DNA of 64,000 nt from Cellulomonas sp. Root930 (lineage in GTDB: Bacteria; Actinomycetota; Actinomycetes; Actinomycetales; Cellulomonadaceae), in assembly GCA_001429255.1 (NCBI GenBank), contig LMJI01000001.1, positions 310,001-374,000 on the forward strand. Reading direction: 5' to 3'. The position numbers and the translations under genes are program-made. This document shows positions 8,164 through 16,195 of this stretch, one piece after another. Every line of letters begins with the position of its first letter. The first letter of the stretch is position 1. Under the pieces are notes generated by a model. That model did not search any database. It saw only the letters and a program-made list of their open reading frames with translations, and was not told where the DNA came from.

Positions 8164-9126
8164 ATGCAGCTGAAGGACCTGAGCGCCACCCTGCTGCGCC
8201 GCTGGTACCTGACGCTCGGCGGGCTGCTGGCGGTCGGTGCGATCTGCATCGCGGTCTTCGAGCTGATCCCGGCCTCCTTCGAGACCGAGGCCAACGTCGT
8301 CCTCCTGCCGCCCGAGTCCAGCGTCGGCGAGGGCGGCAACCCGTACCTGTACCTCGGCGGCCTGGACCAGGCGACGGACGTCCTGACCCGCGCCCTGACC
8401 TCCGACGCCAGCCGGACGCAGGTCCTCGAGACCCTCGGCCACGCTGACTACGACGTCCTGCCGGACTGGGCGACGAGCGGACCGATCCTCATCGTCACGG
8501 GCCGTGGCACCACCGCCGAGCAGGCCGAGGAAGTGCGCAACACCGTGCTGGAGAGCGTGCCCTCGACGCTCGTCGTGCTGCAGAAGGCGTTGAACGTCCC
8601 GGACGACTCCCAGATCACCTCGATGGTGCTCACCTCCGACGACGAGCCGACCGCGGTGATGAAGTCCCGGATGCGTGCCGTCGCCGCGGCCGGGGTCGCG
8701 TCACTGGTCGGCGTCTTCATGCTCATCGGCCTGATCGACGGCCTGCTGACCAGTCGGTCGCGGGGTCGCGGCCGACGCCGGGTCGCTGCCGCGGCGAACG
8801 TGCGACCGCCGGCCCTGGCGCCCGACGACGGGACGAACGACGTGTCCTCGTGGCCGTCGAGGAGCGCGGCCAGAGCCGCCGCACCGGAGCCCATGACCGG
8901 TCGCCGCGTGGTGCGGGACGACGTCGACCTCTTCCCGACGCCTCCGCCTCCGCCGCCCGCACAGCCGCTGCGCGCACCCGCCGCCGTCGCTCGAGCGGAG
9001 GTCCCCGCGGTCGATCCCCCGACGAGCGTCGTCTCGCCCCGCCCGTCGTCGGTCGACGAGCTCGACGCCCTCATGCACCTCGAGTCCGGTCAGGGCGCGC
9101 TCTCGCAGCCTCGCGACCGACGCTGA
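8164..9126 (+). CDS. Wzz-like membrane protein with proline-rich cytoplasmic tail
   Basis: The start is the ATG at 8164 with CGGAG upstream; the frame opens earlier, at 8104, without ribosome-binding support. The 320-residue product has a TM segment at about residues 14 to 36, an extracytoplasmic region of about 145 residues, and a second TM near 180 to 200 (GVASLVGVFMLIGLIDGLL). A cytoplasmic tail of about 115 residues follows, very basic at first and then Pro/Ala-rich, with a run of PPPPPP. The topology matches its divergent neighbour, but the tail is extra and may be a docking site. It belongs to the chain-length/co-polymerase type by architecture rather than by clear motif. Confidence 0.6.
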   Translation: MQLKDLSATLLRRWYLTLGGLLAVGAICIAVFELIPASFETEANVVLLPPESSVGEGGNPYLYLGGLDQATDVLTRALTSDASRTQVLETLGHADYDVLPDWATSGPILIVTGRGTTAEQAEEVRNTVLESVPSTLVVLQKALNVPDDSQITSMVLTSDDEPTAVMKSRMRAVAAAGVASLVGVFMLIGLIDGLLTSRSRGRGRRRVAAAANVRPPALAPDDGTNDVSSWPSRSAARAAAPEPMTGRRVVRDDVDLFPTPPPPPPAQPLRAPAAVARAEVPAVDPPTSVVSPRPSSVDELDALMHLESGQGALSQPRDRR

Positions 9127-9132
9127 CCGCCC

Positions 9133-10464
9133 ATGGCGACCGTTCTTCCCGTGGGCTCCGGGGACGCGATCGTCGACGTCGGCACTGAGCAGAAGGCCCG
9201 GAGCGCTGCTGATGCCGTCTCGCTCCTGACCGTCTACGTGGTCCTGCTCTTCGCTGTCCCCTCCCGGCTCGTGTTCGCCCCGCTCGGCGGCGCCGGCACT
9301 CCGGCGCTCATGGTCGGAGTCGGCGCCGCGCTCTGGTGGGTCTGGTATCACCTGCACCGGTCGACGCCCCTGGACGGGCCGACGTCGTCGGTTCGACGCA
9401 CGATCGGGTTCTTCTGCATCGCCGTGCTGACCAGCTACGCGGCTGCGATGACGCGGCCGATCCTCGTCGCCGAGGTGAGCACGGCCGACCTCGGCCTGGT
9501 CGCCCTCGTCGGGTGGGCGGGCGTCGCGCTCCTCGCCCACGACGGGATCCCGAGCCTGGCCCGCCTCGAGGTGTTCGTGAACCGGATCGCCGTCGCCGGT
9601 GGCGCCGTGGCCCTGCTCGGGATCCTGCAGTTCTTCACCAAGCAGTCGTGGATCGACCAGATCGACTTCCCCGGCCTCTCGACCAACGCCACGCTGAACA
9701 GCGTGCTCGGCCGCAACGGCTTCGCCCGTCCGGCCGGGACGGCGATCCACCCCATCGAGTTCGGCGTCATGATGACGATCGTCCTGCCGCTCGCGCTGCA
9801 CCGGGCGTTCCACGGACCGTTCGCCAGCTCACTGCGACGCTGGTGGCCGGCCCTGGCGCTGGCCGCGGCGATCCCCCTCTCGATCTCCCGGTCCGCCCTG
9901 CTGGGCGCGGCCATCGTCCTGATCGTCCTGCTCCCTACGTGGCCGAAGGCCCGACGTCGGCTCACGATCGCCTTCATCGCCGCGCTGTTCACGCTGATCT
10001 TCGTGACGATCCCCGGGATGATGGGCACCCTGACCACGATGTTCACCGGCATCAGCGAGGACAGCAGCGCACAGTCCAGGACGGACAGCTACGGGCTTGC
10101 ACTCGAGTTCGCGGCACGCGACCTGCTCATCGGCCGGGGAATCTCGACATTCCTGCCGAGCTACCGGATCCTCGACAACCAGTACCTCCTGCTCCTGATC
10201 GAGGTCGGGGTCATCGGCCTCGTCGCGATGGTTGCCATGCTGATGACCGCGTTCGTCGCGGCCGTCCGGGCACGACGACTCACGAGCGACCCGTCGATCC
10301 GCGACCTCTGCCAGTGCATCGCAGCGGCAGTTGCCGCCGCGGCGATCAGTCTCGCGCTCTTCGACGCACTTTCGTTCCCGATGGCAGCCGGACTGCTCTT
10401 CCTCGTGACCGGACTGGCGGGCGCCGTGGCCTCGCTGGTCAGGCGGCTGGAGCCCGTCGGATAG
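9133..10464 (+). CDS. O-antigen polymerase/ligase-like (Wzy-type) membrane protein
   Basis: This 443-residue integral membrane protein has about ten to twelve predicted TM helices and a central external loop. The segment NGFARPAGTAIHPIEFGVMM (about residues 194 to 213) is the arginine-containing loop commonly seen in Wzy_C-family proteins; a second loop holds GISEDSSAQSRTDSYGLALE. It probably joins flipped repeat units into polymer. It begins six bases after the Wzz-like gene, so the two are an operon, as expected for a polymerase and its length regulator. Confidence 0.7.
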   Translation: MATVLPVGSGDAIVDVGTEQKARSAADAVSLLTVYVVLLFAVPSRLVFAPLGGAGTPALMVGVGAALWWVWYHLHRSTPLDGPTSSVRRTIGFFCIAVLTSYAAAMTRPILVAEVSTADLGLVALVGWAGVALLAHDGIPSLARLEVFVNRIAVAGGAVALLGILQFFTKQSWIDQIDFPGLSTNATLNSVLGRNGFARPAGTAIHPIEFGVMMTIVLPLALHRAFHGPFASSLRRWWPALALAAAIPLSISRSALLGAAIVLIVLLPTWPKARRRLTIAFIAALFTLIFVTIPGMMGTLTTMFTGISEDSSAQSRTDSYGLALEFAARDLLIGRGISTFLPSYRILDNQYLLLLIEVGVIGLVAMVAMLMTAFVAAVRARRLTSDPSIRDLCQCIAAAVAAAAISLALFDALSFPMAAGLLFLVTGLAGAVASLVRRLEPVG

Positions 10465-10639
10465 GCACAGGAATCAGCAGCGCATTTTGTCCGAAAGGCC
10501 GATTGTCGGGGTTTGGAGGGAGTGATCCCGACCCGGGTGCTTCGTGTCGGTGCGTGTTAGTGTGCCTGCGATCAGGGCTCCGGACGGTTGTCCAAGGTGT
10601 CAGCTCGCACCGCATCCGCCGCGCTCGGGGAGATTCAAG
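10465..10639 (+). promoter_or_regulatory. upstream region of beta-helix gene, contains TTTTGTCCG box
   Basis: This 175-base gap separates the Wzy-like gene from a secreted protein gene. It is visibly richer in T than its surroundings. The box TTTTGTCCG at 10485 to 10493 also occurs before the sugar transferase gene at 31233 to 31241. GGGGAG seven bases before 10640 is a good ribosome-binding site. No terminator hairpin is obvious. Confidence 0.3.
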
Positions 10640-11962
10640 ATGGCTAGCAAGCACGCGAACGACCGCAAGCGCAGTACCCGACCGGAAGAGTCGTCGGCGT
10701 CGACGACCCGCGCTCGTCGTGCCGCCCTAGCGTCCGCGATCGTCGTGGCCTTGCTGGTGGTCGGCGTCGGCTCGCAGGGCATCGCCAGCGCGAGCGACCG
10801 GACATCGTGGTCCCAGGAGGGCAAGCGCCACGGTCATGGGCACTGGCGCTGGCACTGGTGGTGGAACAAGCCCACCCCCACTGCCACCCCGACGACGCCC
10901 CCGCCGACGAGCTCGTCGGCTCCCGGCCAGACGCCGAGCACGACGCCGACGACGGTGCCGACGGTGACGCCCACCGCGACCGCGACACCCACGGCGACCG
11001 CCTCACCGACGCAGACCCCCCGCCCGACGCAGACTCCCCGCCCGACGGCCACGCCGACGAGCGCCCCCACTGCACCCACGATCCCGGTACCGGTCCCGCC
11101 GTCGACGGCCACGGGCTGCGCTGCCGCACCCAGCTCGTGCGGGTTCCCCGACGCCACGAACACCGGGGTCCCCGCCGGCGTCGCGCTGCGCTCCGTGCCC
11201 GGTGAGCTCACGTCCGGCCCGGGTTGGGCGTACGCCAACGGCTACATCGCCATCACCGGCGACGGGACCGTCCTCGACGGCATCACCACGACGTCGGACA
11301 TCAGCGTCGAGGCCGACAACGTGACCATCCGCAACTCGCGGATCGTCGTGGGTGGCGAGGGCTTTGGCATCGCGATCCGCCATGCGGCCAACTTCACGGT
11401 CCAGAACAGCGAGATCTCGGGCCGGGCGGAGTCGGGCTCGGGCCGCCTGATGGTCGGCATCAAGGACATCTACGCCGACTCTGCGGGCACACGGGTCATC
11501 GGCAACGAGATCTACTACACGTCGACCGGCGTCCAGATCGAGCAGGGCCTCATCGAGGGCAACTACATCCACTCGCTCGGCAAGACCGGTGACGACCACG
11601 TCAACGGCACGACCAGCAACGGCGGCTCGAAGCAGCTGACGATCCGTGGCAACACGATCCTCAACAAGTACGACCAGACCGATGCGATCAGCCTATTCCA
11701 GGACTTCGGCCCCCAGTCGAACCGTCTCATCGAGAACAACCTGCTGGCGGGTGGCGGCTACACGATCTACGCCGGCGCCAACCCCGGCAAGGAGTCGTCC
11801 GCGACCAACATCACGGTCCGGAACAACCGGTTCTCGCGGATCTACTACCCGAAGGGCGGCTACTGGGGTCCGGCGACCGCCTACACCTCGGGCGGCGGCA
11901 ACTCGTGGACCGGCAACATCTGGGACGACACGGGCGCGGCGATCTCCGCACCCGGCCGCTGA
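10640..11962 (+). CDS. secreted right-handed parallel beta-helix protein with Thr/Pro linker
   Basis: The 440-residue protein starts at the ATG at 10640. A charged N-terminus leads to a hydrophobic export segment (about residues 30 to 52). A His/Trp-rich patch and a low-complexity linker (about residues 75 to 155) follow, dominated by TPT/TAT triplets with a tandem TQTPRP. The C-terminal 280 residues show parallel beta-helix coils, for example NVTIRNSRIVV, NFTVQNSEISG, GTRVIGNEIYYTSTGVQIEQ and QLTIRGNTILN. This fold is used by pectate lyases and other polysaccharide-cleaving or polysaccharide-binding proteins. Inside a polysaccharide cluster it may trim or release the polymer; catalytic residues cannot be assigned by eye. 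Confidence 0.7.
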   Translation: MASKHANDRKRSTRPEESSASTTRARRAALASAIVVALLVVGVGSQGIASASDRTSWSQEGKRHGHGHWRWHWWWNKPTPTATPTTPPPTSSSAPGQTPSTTPTTVPTVTPTATATPTATASPTQTPRPTQTPRPTATPTSAPTAPTIPVPVPPSTATGCAAAPSSCGFPDATNTGVPAGVALRSVPGELTSGPGWAYANGYIAITGDGTVLDGITTTSDISVEADNVTIRNSRIVVGGEGFGIAIRHAANFTVQNSEISGRAESGSGRLMVGIKDIYADSAGTRVIGNEIYYTSTGVQIEQGLIEGNYIHSLGKTGDDHVNGTTSNGGSKQLTIRGNTILNKYDQTDAISLFQDFGPQSNRLIENNLLAGGGYTIYAGANPGKESSATNITVRNNRFSRIYYPKGGYWGPATAYTSGGGNSWTGNIWDDTGAAISAPGR

Positions 11963-11976
11963 CACCCGAACCACGC

Positions 11977-12876
11977 TCAGCGGGGGATGAGACTCCCCGA
12001 GCACCCGAGCTCTGCGGGGCGCGTGCGCGGTCGAACGAGTGCGTTGATGGACGCGCGCGACTGTGCATGCCCCCGCAGGAGCCAGGTGACCTCACTGGCC
12101 AGGACCAGCGTGAAGTACAACGCACTGGCCGGCGTCGAGTGCCGGCGCGCGTAGTACCGCACGCGGTTGACGATCTGCATCGCGTGGGTGCGCCCACTCT
12201 GGCCCGAGCCGCCACCGACGTGCACGACCTCGGCGGTGGGCGTGAACCACGTGGCCCAGCCGGCGTCCGCCGCGCGGTGGCAGAAGTCGGTCTCCTCGGA
12301 GTACAGGAAGAAGCTCTCGTCCCACCCGCCGAGAGCGCGATGGCACTCGGCGTCGACGAGGAGCGCGGCGCCGAGAGCCCAGTCCACAGGGTGTTCCGAG
12401 GTGTAGCTGTCCCGATCGGTGACGTACTCGGACAGCGACGTCCGCCCGGTAAAGCTCAGGCCAGAGGCGCGCCCGAGGGTGGGCGTCCGACGGAGCGACC
12501 ATGTCAGGTGGCCGTCGGCGTCGACCACGCGAGGCGCGACGATGCCGGCGCCGGTCCGAACCATCGCGGCGACGAGCGCCGGGATCGCACCGGGCCGGAG
12601 CCGAGCGTCCGGGTTGAGCACGAGGATCGCCGACGCACCCTCCGACGCGCTCACGCCGACGTTGATGCCTGCCGAGTATCCGCGGTTGGTCTCACGCACC
12701 AGCCGGCAGTCGGACCTCCGGCCGACCAGCTCGACGGTGGCGTCCGTGGACCCGTTGTCCACGACCACGATCTCGACGGGGTGGTCGCCTGCAGCGGCCG
12801 GGACCGAGTCGAGCAGCCCGTCGATCTGGTCAGCGCTGTTGTACGTCACGACGACGATCGCGACCCGGGTGCGCAC
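11977..12876 (-). CDS. GT2 family glycosyltransferase (rhamnosyltransferase-like)
   Basis: The 299-residue GT-A fold protein has VVTYNSADQIDGLLDSV at residues 9 to 25, VDNGSTDATVELV, NRGYSAGINVGV and LVLNPDARLRPGAI, where NPDA takes the DXD position. It also has the acceptor-side motif GGWDESFFLYSEETDFCHRA near residue 190. These match the WcaA/RfbF-like GT2 branch that often adds deoxyhexoses. The GTG at 12876 lies six bases after a TAGGAT hexamer, consistent with leaderless translation. The gene is divergent from the next glycosyltransferase. Confidence 0.8.
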   Translation of the reverse strand: MRTRVAIVVVTYNSADQIDGLLDSVPAAAGDHPVEIVVVDNGSTDATVELVGRRSDCRLVRETNRGYSAGINVGVSASEGASAILVLNPDARLRPGAIPALVAAMVRTGAGIVAPRVVDADGHLTWSLRRTPTLGRASGLSFTGRTSLSEYVTDRDSYTSEHPVDWALGAALLVDAECHRALGGWDESFFLYSEETDFCHRAADAGWATWFTPTAEVVHVGGGSGQSGRTHAMQIVNRVRYYARRHSTPASALYFTLVLASEVTWLLRGHAQSRASINALVRPRTRPAELGCSGSLIPR

Positions 12877-12882
12877 CGCGCC

Positions 12883-12888
12883 ATCCTA
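12883..12888 (-). promoter_or_regulatory. putative -10 hexamer of a leaderless promoter
   Basis: TAGGAT (on the minus strand) ends six bases before the GTG at 12876, and no ribosome-binding site lies between. The TANNNT pattern at this distance is the known signature of leaderless transcripts in actinobacteria. The call rests on pattern only. Confidence 0.4.
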
Positions 12889-12934
12889 AGGGTGATATCC
12901 GAGGCCAGAGCGCCGTTACGCACAGGAGCATCGG

Positions 12935-12940
12935 TATCGT
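12935..12940 (+). promoter_or_regulatory. putative -10 hexamer of a leaderless promoter
   Basis: TATCGT ends six bases before the ATG at 12947. The nearest purine-rich sequence (AGGAG at 12924) is about nineteen bases away, too far to act as a ribosome-binding site. This mirrors the architecture of the divergent gene. Confidence 0.4.
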
Positions 12941-12946
12941 GGCGCG

Positions 12947-14170
12947 ATGTCCCGGATCCTCCTGATCGCCCCGACCTGCGACGGGTCCGACATCGGCGAG
13001 GCCTGGGTCGCCTACCAGTGGGCCGCACGGCTGGCACCGCGCCACGACGTCACGCTGCTGACCTACCACAAGCGCGGCCGACCGCCTGCACGGACCCAGC
13101 TGGACGGTCTTCGCATCGTCGAGTGGGCCGAACCGCCCCTCCTCGGCAGGGCGGAGCGTCTGAACAGTCTGCTCAAGCCGGGGTACGCGGCGTTCTACGT
13201 CAGGGCGCGTCGCTGGATCAAGCGCGCGCTCGCGGCCGGTGAACACTTCGACGTGGTGCACCAGCCGGTGCCTGTCGCGATGCGGTACCCGTCGCCTGCG
13301 GCGGGTCTGGGCGTTCCGGTCGTCGTCGGTCCGGTCGGCGGCGGGCTGTCCGACCCGCCCGGCTTCTCCGACGACGGCGACACGTCGCCCTGGTACACCC
13401 GGCTGCGCGCGCTCGACCAGTTCCGGCTCCGTCACGACCCTCTGCTCCGGCGCACGTACACGGACGCACGCGTCGTGCTCGGCATCGCGCCGTACGTCGG
13501 CGACCTGCTCGAGGGGATCCCGCTGCACGAGCTCGTCGTGATGAGCGAGACGGCGCTCCCCGAGCTGCCCCCGGCGCACAGTCGGAGCACGCACCCGGGC
13601 GCCCTGCGGCTGCTGTTCGTCGGGCGGCTGGTCCGGACGAAGGGCGCCCGCGACCTGGTACGCGCGATGTCTCTCCTGGCCGACGAGGACGTCGTGCTCG
13701 ACGTCGTCGGGGACGGTCCGGACCGGGCGACGTGCGAGGCTCTCGCCGTCGAGCTGGAGGTGGCCGACCGCGTCCGGTTCCTGGGCCGGCTGGACCGCGG
13801 CGAGGTCGACGCCTTCTACCGCGACGCCGACGTCTTCGTCTTCCCGAGCTACCGCGAACCCGGCGGCAACGTCGCTCTCGAGGCGATGGGGCACGGGCTC
13901 CCGCTCATCGTCTGCGATCGCGGTGGGCCGGGCAGCGCGGTCGACGCGACCTGTGCAATCGCTCTGCCGGTCTCGACCCCGGACGCTCTGGCTCGGGACG
14001 TGGCCGCCGCCGTCCGCACGCTGGCGCACGACCCTGCGCGGCGACTCGCGATGGGTCGATCCGCCCGCGAGCGGGTCACGTCGATGGGGCTCTGGGACGC
14101 GAAGATCCGCGCCGTCGAGGCGATCTACAACCGTGTCGGATCGGGATCGGCGGCCACACCACATGGCTGA
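12947..14170 (+). CDS. GT4 family glycosyltransferase
   Basis: The 407-residue GT-B protein has an N-terminal acceptor domain (LIAPTCDGSDIGEAWVAYQWA) and a C-terminal nucleotide-sugar domain. The latter starts with LRLLFVGRLVRTKGARDLVRAM near residue 220, then DVVGDGPDRATCEALA, and the EX7E-type motif in PSYREPGGNVALEAMGHGLP near residue 302. The ATG at 12947 appears leaderless. It opens a three-gene plus-strand glycosyltransferase operon in which each gene overlaps the next. Donor and acceptor are unknown. Confidence 0.82.
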   Translation: MSRILLIAPTCDGSDIGEAWVAYQWAARLAPRHDVTLLTYHKRGRPPARTQLDGLRIVEWAEPPLLGRAERLNSLLKPGYAAFYVRARRWIKRALAAGEHFDVVHQPVPVAMRYPSPAAGLGVPVVVGPVGGGLSDPPGFSDDGDTSPWYTRLRALDQFRLRHDPLLRRTYTDARVVLGIAPYVGDLLEGIPLHELVVMSETALPELPPAHSRSTHPGALRLLFVGRLVRTKGARDLVRAMSLLADEDVVLDVVGDGPDRATCEALAVELEVADRVRFLGRLDRGEVDAFYRDADVFVFPSYREPGGNVALEAMGHGLPLIVCDRGGPGSAVDATCAIALPVSTPDALARDVAAAVRTLAHDPARRLAMGRSARERVTSMGLWDAKIRAVEAIYNRVGSGSAATPHG

Positions 14171-15029
14171 CGGGCCGACGTACCTGGCCGGGGTCGTCGT
14201 CCCTGCCCATGACGAGGAGCGCACGATCGGGCGTCTGCTCGACGCCCTCACGGGCGACCACGACGCTCCGCTGGACATCGTCGTGGCCGCCAACGGCTGC
14301 ACGGACGCGACCGCGGCTGTCGCGCGGGCGCACACACCCGAAGTCACCGTGGTCGAGACACCGGTCCCGGGCAAGCCTGCTGCCCTCGTCCTGGGCGACG
14401 CGGCGTCCACCGTGTACCCGCGGGTCTACGTCGACGCGGACGTCGAGATCTCGGCGCGGGGGGTCGCCGCGCTGGCGAAGGCCGTCGCCGGCGACGGCGT
14501 CCTCGCGGCCGGGCCGGTACGCCGGGTTCCACGGGAGGGGATCGCGACGCTCGTGCGGTGGTACTACGACGTCTGGGAGCTGCTCCCGCAGGTGCGTACC
14601 GGCCTGTTCGGTCGCGGGGTGATCGCCTTGTCCGAAGCCGGTCATGCCCGCGTGCGCGCGCTGCCGACGATGATGTCCGACGACCTGGTGGTCTCCGAGG
14701 CCTTCTCTGACCGCGAGCGCACGATCGTGGCCGAGGCCGTTGTCGTCGTCCACCCCCCGCGGACCACCCGGGACCTGGTGCGCCGGCGCGTGCGGGTCGC
14801 CACCGGGAACGCCCAGGCAGACGCCGCCGGGCTCCGGGCGCCCACGGCGACCACCGGGGTGCGCACGCTGCTCGGCATCGCCGTCGAGCACCCCCGCGCG
14901 GCTCCGAAGCTGCTCGTCTTCGTCGCGGTCACGCTCGTCGCGCGCACGCAGGCCCGACGCGCGGTGCGCCGCGGGGACTTCAACACGTGGCTCCGCGACG
15001 AGAGCAGCCGATCGGACGCCCGGGGGTGA
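14163..15029 (+). CDS. GT2 family glycosyltransferase
   Basis: The 288-residue protein starts at the ATG at 14163, overlapping the previous gene by eight bases. GVVVPAHDEERTIGRLLDAL (residues 10 to 29), VAANGCTDATAAV and YVDADVEIS (the DXD-like site, near residue 92) define a GT-A inverting transferase. The LPTMMSDDLVVSEAF segment supplies the probable catalytic-base Asp. A hydrophobic stretch near residue 250 suggests membrane contact. It is probably translationally coupled to both neighbours. Confidence 0.78.
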   Translation: MADGPTYLAGVVVPAHDEERTIGRLLDALTGDHDAPLDIVVAANGCTDATAAVARAHTPEVTVVETPVPGKPAALVLGDAASTVYPRVYVDADVEISARGVAALAKAVAGDGVLAAGPVRRVPREGIATLVRWYYDVWELLPQVRTGLFGRGVIALSEAGHARVRALPTMMSDDLVVSEAFSDRERTIVAEAVVVVHPPRTTRDLVRRRVRVATGNAQADAAGLRAPTATTGVRTLLGIAVEHPRAAPKLLVFVAVTLVARTQARRAVRRGDFNTWLRDESSRSDARG

Positions 15030-16195
15030 GCGCCAGACGACCGCTGCTCGTCTACTGCGCCGGCGTGGGCTGGGGCGACGTTCAGGGGACCGACCGGAGC
15101 CTCGTCCTGCGGCTCGCCGAGCGGGCTGACGTCCTCTGGGTCGACCCCCCGCTCTCGGTCGTCGCCCCGATCCGGGACCGGAGTCTGGTGGAGACACTCC
15201 GCGCGCGGGGTCCGCAGCCCGCCGCTCGCGGCGTCGTCCGGCTGCGCGTGCTCACGCCACCGTTCCCGGAACGTCCGGCGCTCCGCCCTCTGACGTCGTT
15301 CCTGATGCGCCGAGCGATCCGCCGCGCGGTCCGACGCGCTGGTCGAGCACCGCTCGCGATCGTCGTCTCGTCGCCGGAGCCGCGCACCGGCGCACTGCCT
15401 GGCGTCCCCTACGTGTACTACGCGACCGACGACTTCGCTGCCGGCGGTGAGCTCATGGGTCTCGACACGGACCGGCTCGCCGCGGCGCAGCGCGCCCAGG
15501 TGGGTGCAGCCGACCTGCTGGTTGCCGTGTCGGCCCAGATCGTCGAGCGCTGGGACGCGTCGTCCACGCCGACCTTGGTCCTGCCCAACGGGTGCGACGT
15601 CGAGCACTACGAGCGCGTCGACGACGCTCCGTGGCCGACCGACGTCCGGCTCAGCGCCCCGATCGCGGGAGTAGTGGGCCAGCTCTCCGCCCGCCTGGAC
15701 CTCGACCTGCTTGAGGCGGTCGCGGCCACAGGGACGTCGTTGCTGCTCGTCGGCCCGTTGCAGGGCGCGTTTGCACCCGAGCGGGTCGCTCACCTCCTCG
15801 CCCTCCCGCACGTCCAGTGGGTCGGCAGGCAGCCGTACGACCGCCTTCCGTCGTACCTCCGGGCCATCGACGTCGGGCTGACGCCGTACGCCGACACTGC
15901 GTTCAACCGGGCCAGCGACCCGCTCAAGACCCTGGAGTACCTCGCAGCAGGTCGGCCTGTCGTCTCGACCCCGCTGCCGGCCGTCGAGCGGCTCGGCGCG
16001 CCCTGGGTCGTGGCGACGGGCGATCCCGCAGCGTTCGCCGACGCGACGACCCGGCTGCTGGCAGAGGTGCGGACGGACGCGCTCGCGCGCGAGCGCCGCG
16101 AGTTCGCGGCACTGCACAGCTGGTCGGCCCGCGCGGACAGGCTGCTCGCTGCGGTCCGTGACATCGGGACCGAGGTCAGGCCGGGCGAGCGTTGA
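15026..16195 (+). CDS. glycosyltransferase, GT-B fold (GT4/TuaH-like)
   Basis: The GTG at 15026 overlaps the previous stop as GTGA; the frame is open a little further upstream without a better start. The 389-residue product has a basic, divergent N-terminal domain and a recognisable C-terminal GT-B domain with LPNGCDVEHYE (near residue 190), VGRQPYDRLPSYLRAIDVGL, and the donor-site segment DPLKTLEYLAAGRPVVSTPL near residue 307. Its last 20 bases overlap the 3' end of the convergent gene that stops at 16176. The specific sugar cannot be read from sequence. Confidence 0.75.
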   Translation: MSARRPLLVYCAGVGWGDVQGTDRSLVLRLAERADVLWVDPPLSVVAPIRDRSLVETLRARGPQPAARGVVRLRVLTPPFPERPALRPLTSFLMRRAIRRAVRRAGRAPLAIVVSSPEPRTGALPGVPYVYYATDDFAAGGELMGLDTDRLAAAQRAQVGAADLLVAVSAQIVERWDASSTPTLVLPNGCDVEHYERVDDAPWPTDVRLSAPIAGVVGQLSARLDLDLLEAVAATGTSLLLVGPLQGAFAPERVAHLLALPHVQWVGRQPYDRLPSYLRAIDVGLTPYADTAFNRASDPLKTLEYLAAGRPVVSTPLPAVERLGAPWVVATGDPAAFADATTRLLAEVRTDALARERREFAALHSWSARADRLLAAVRDIGTEVRPGER

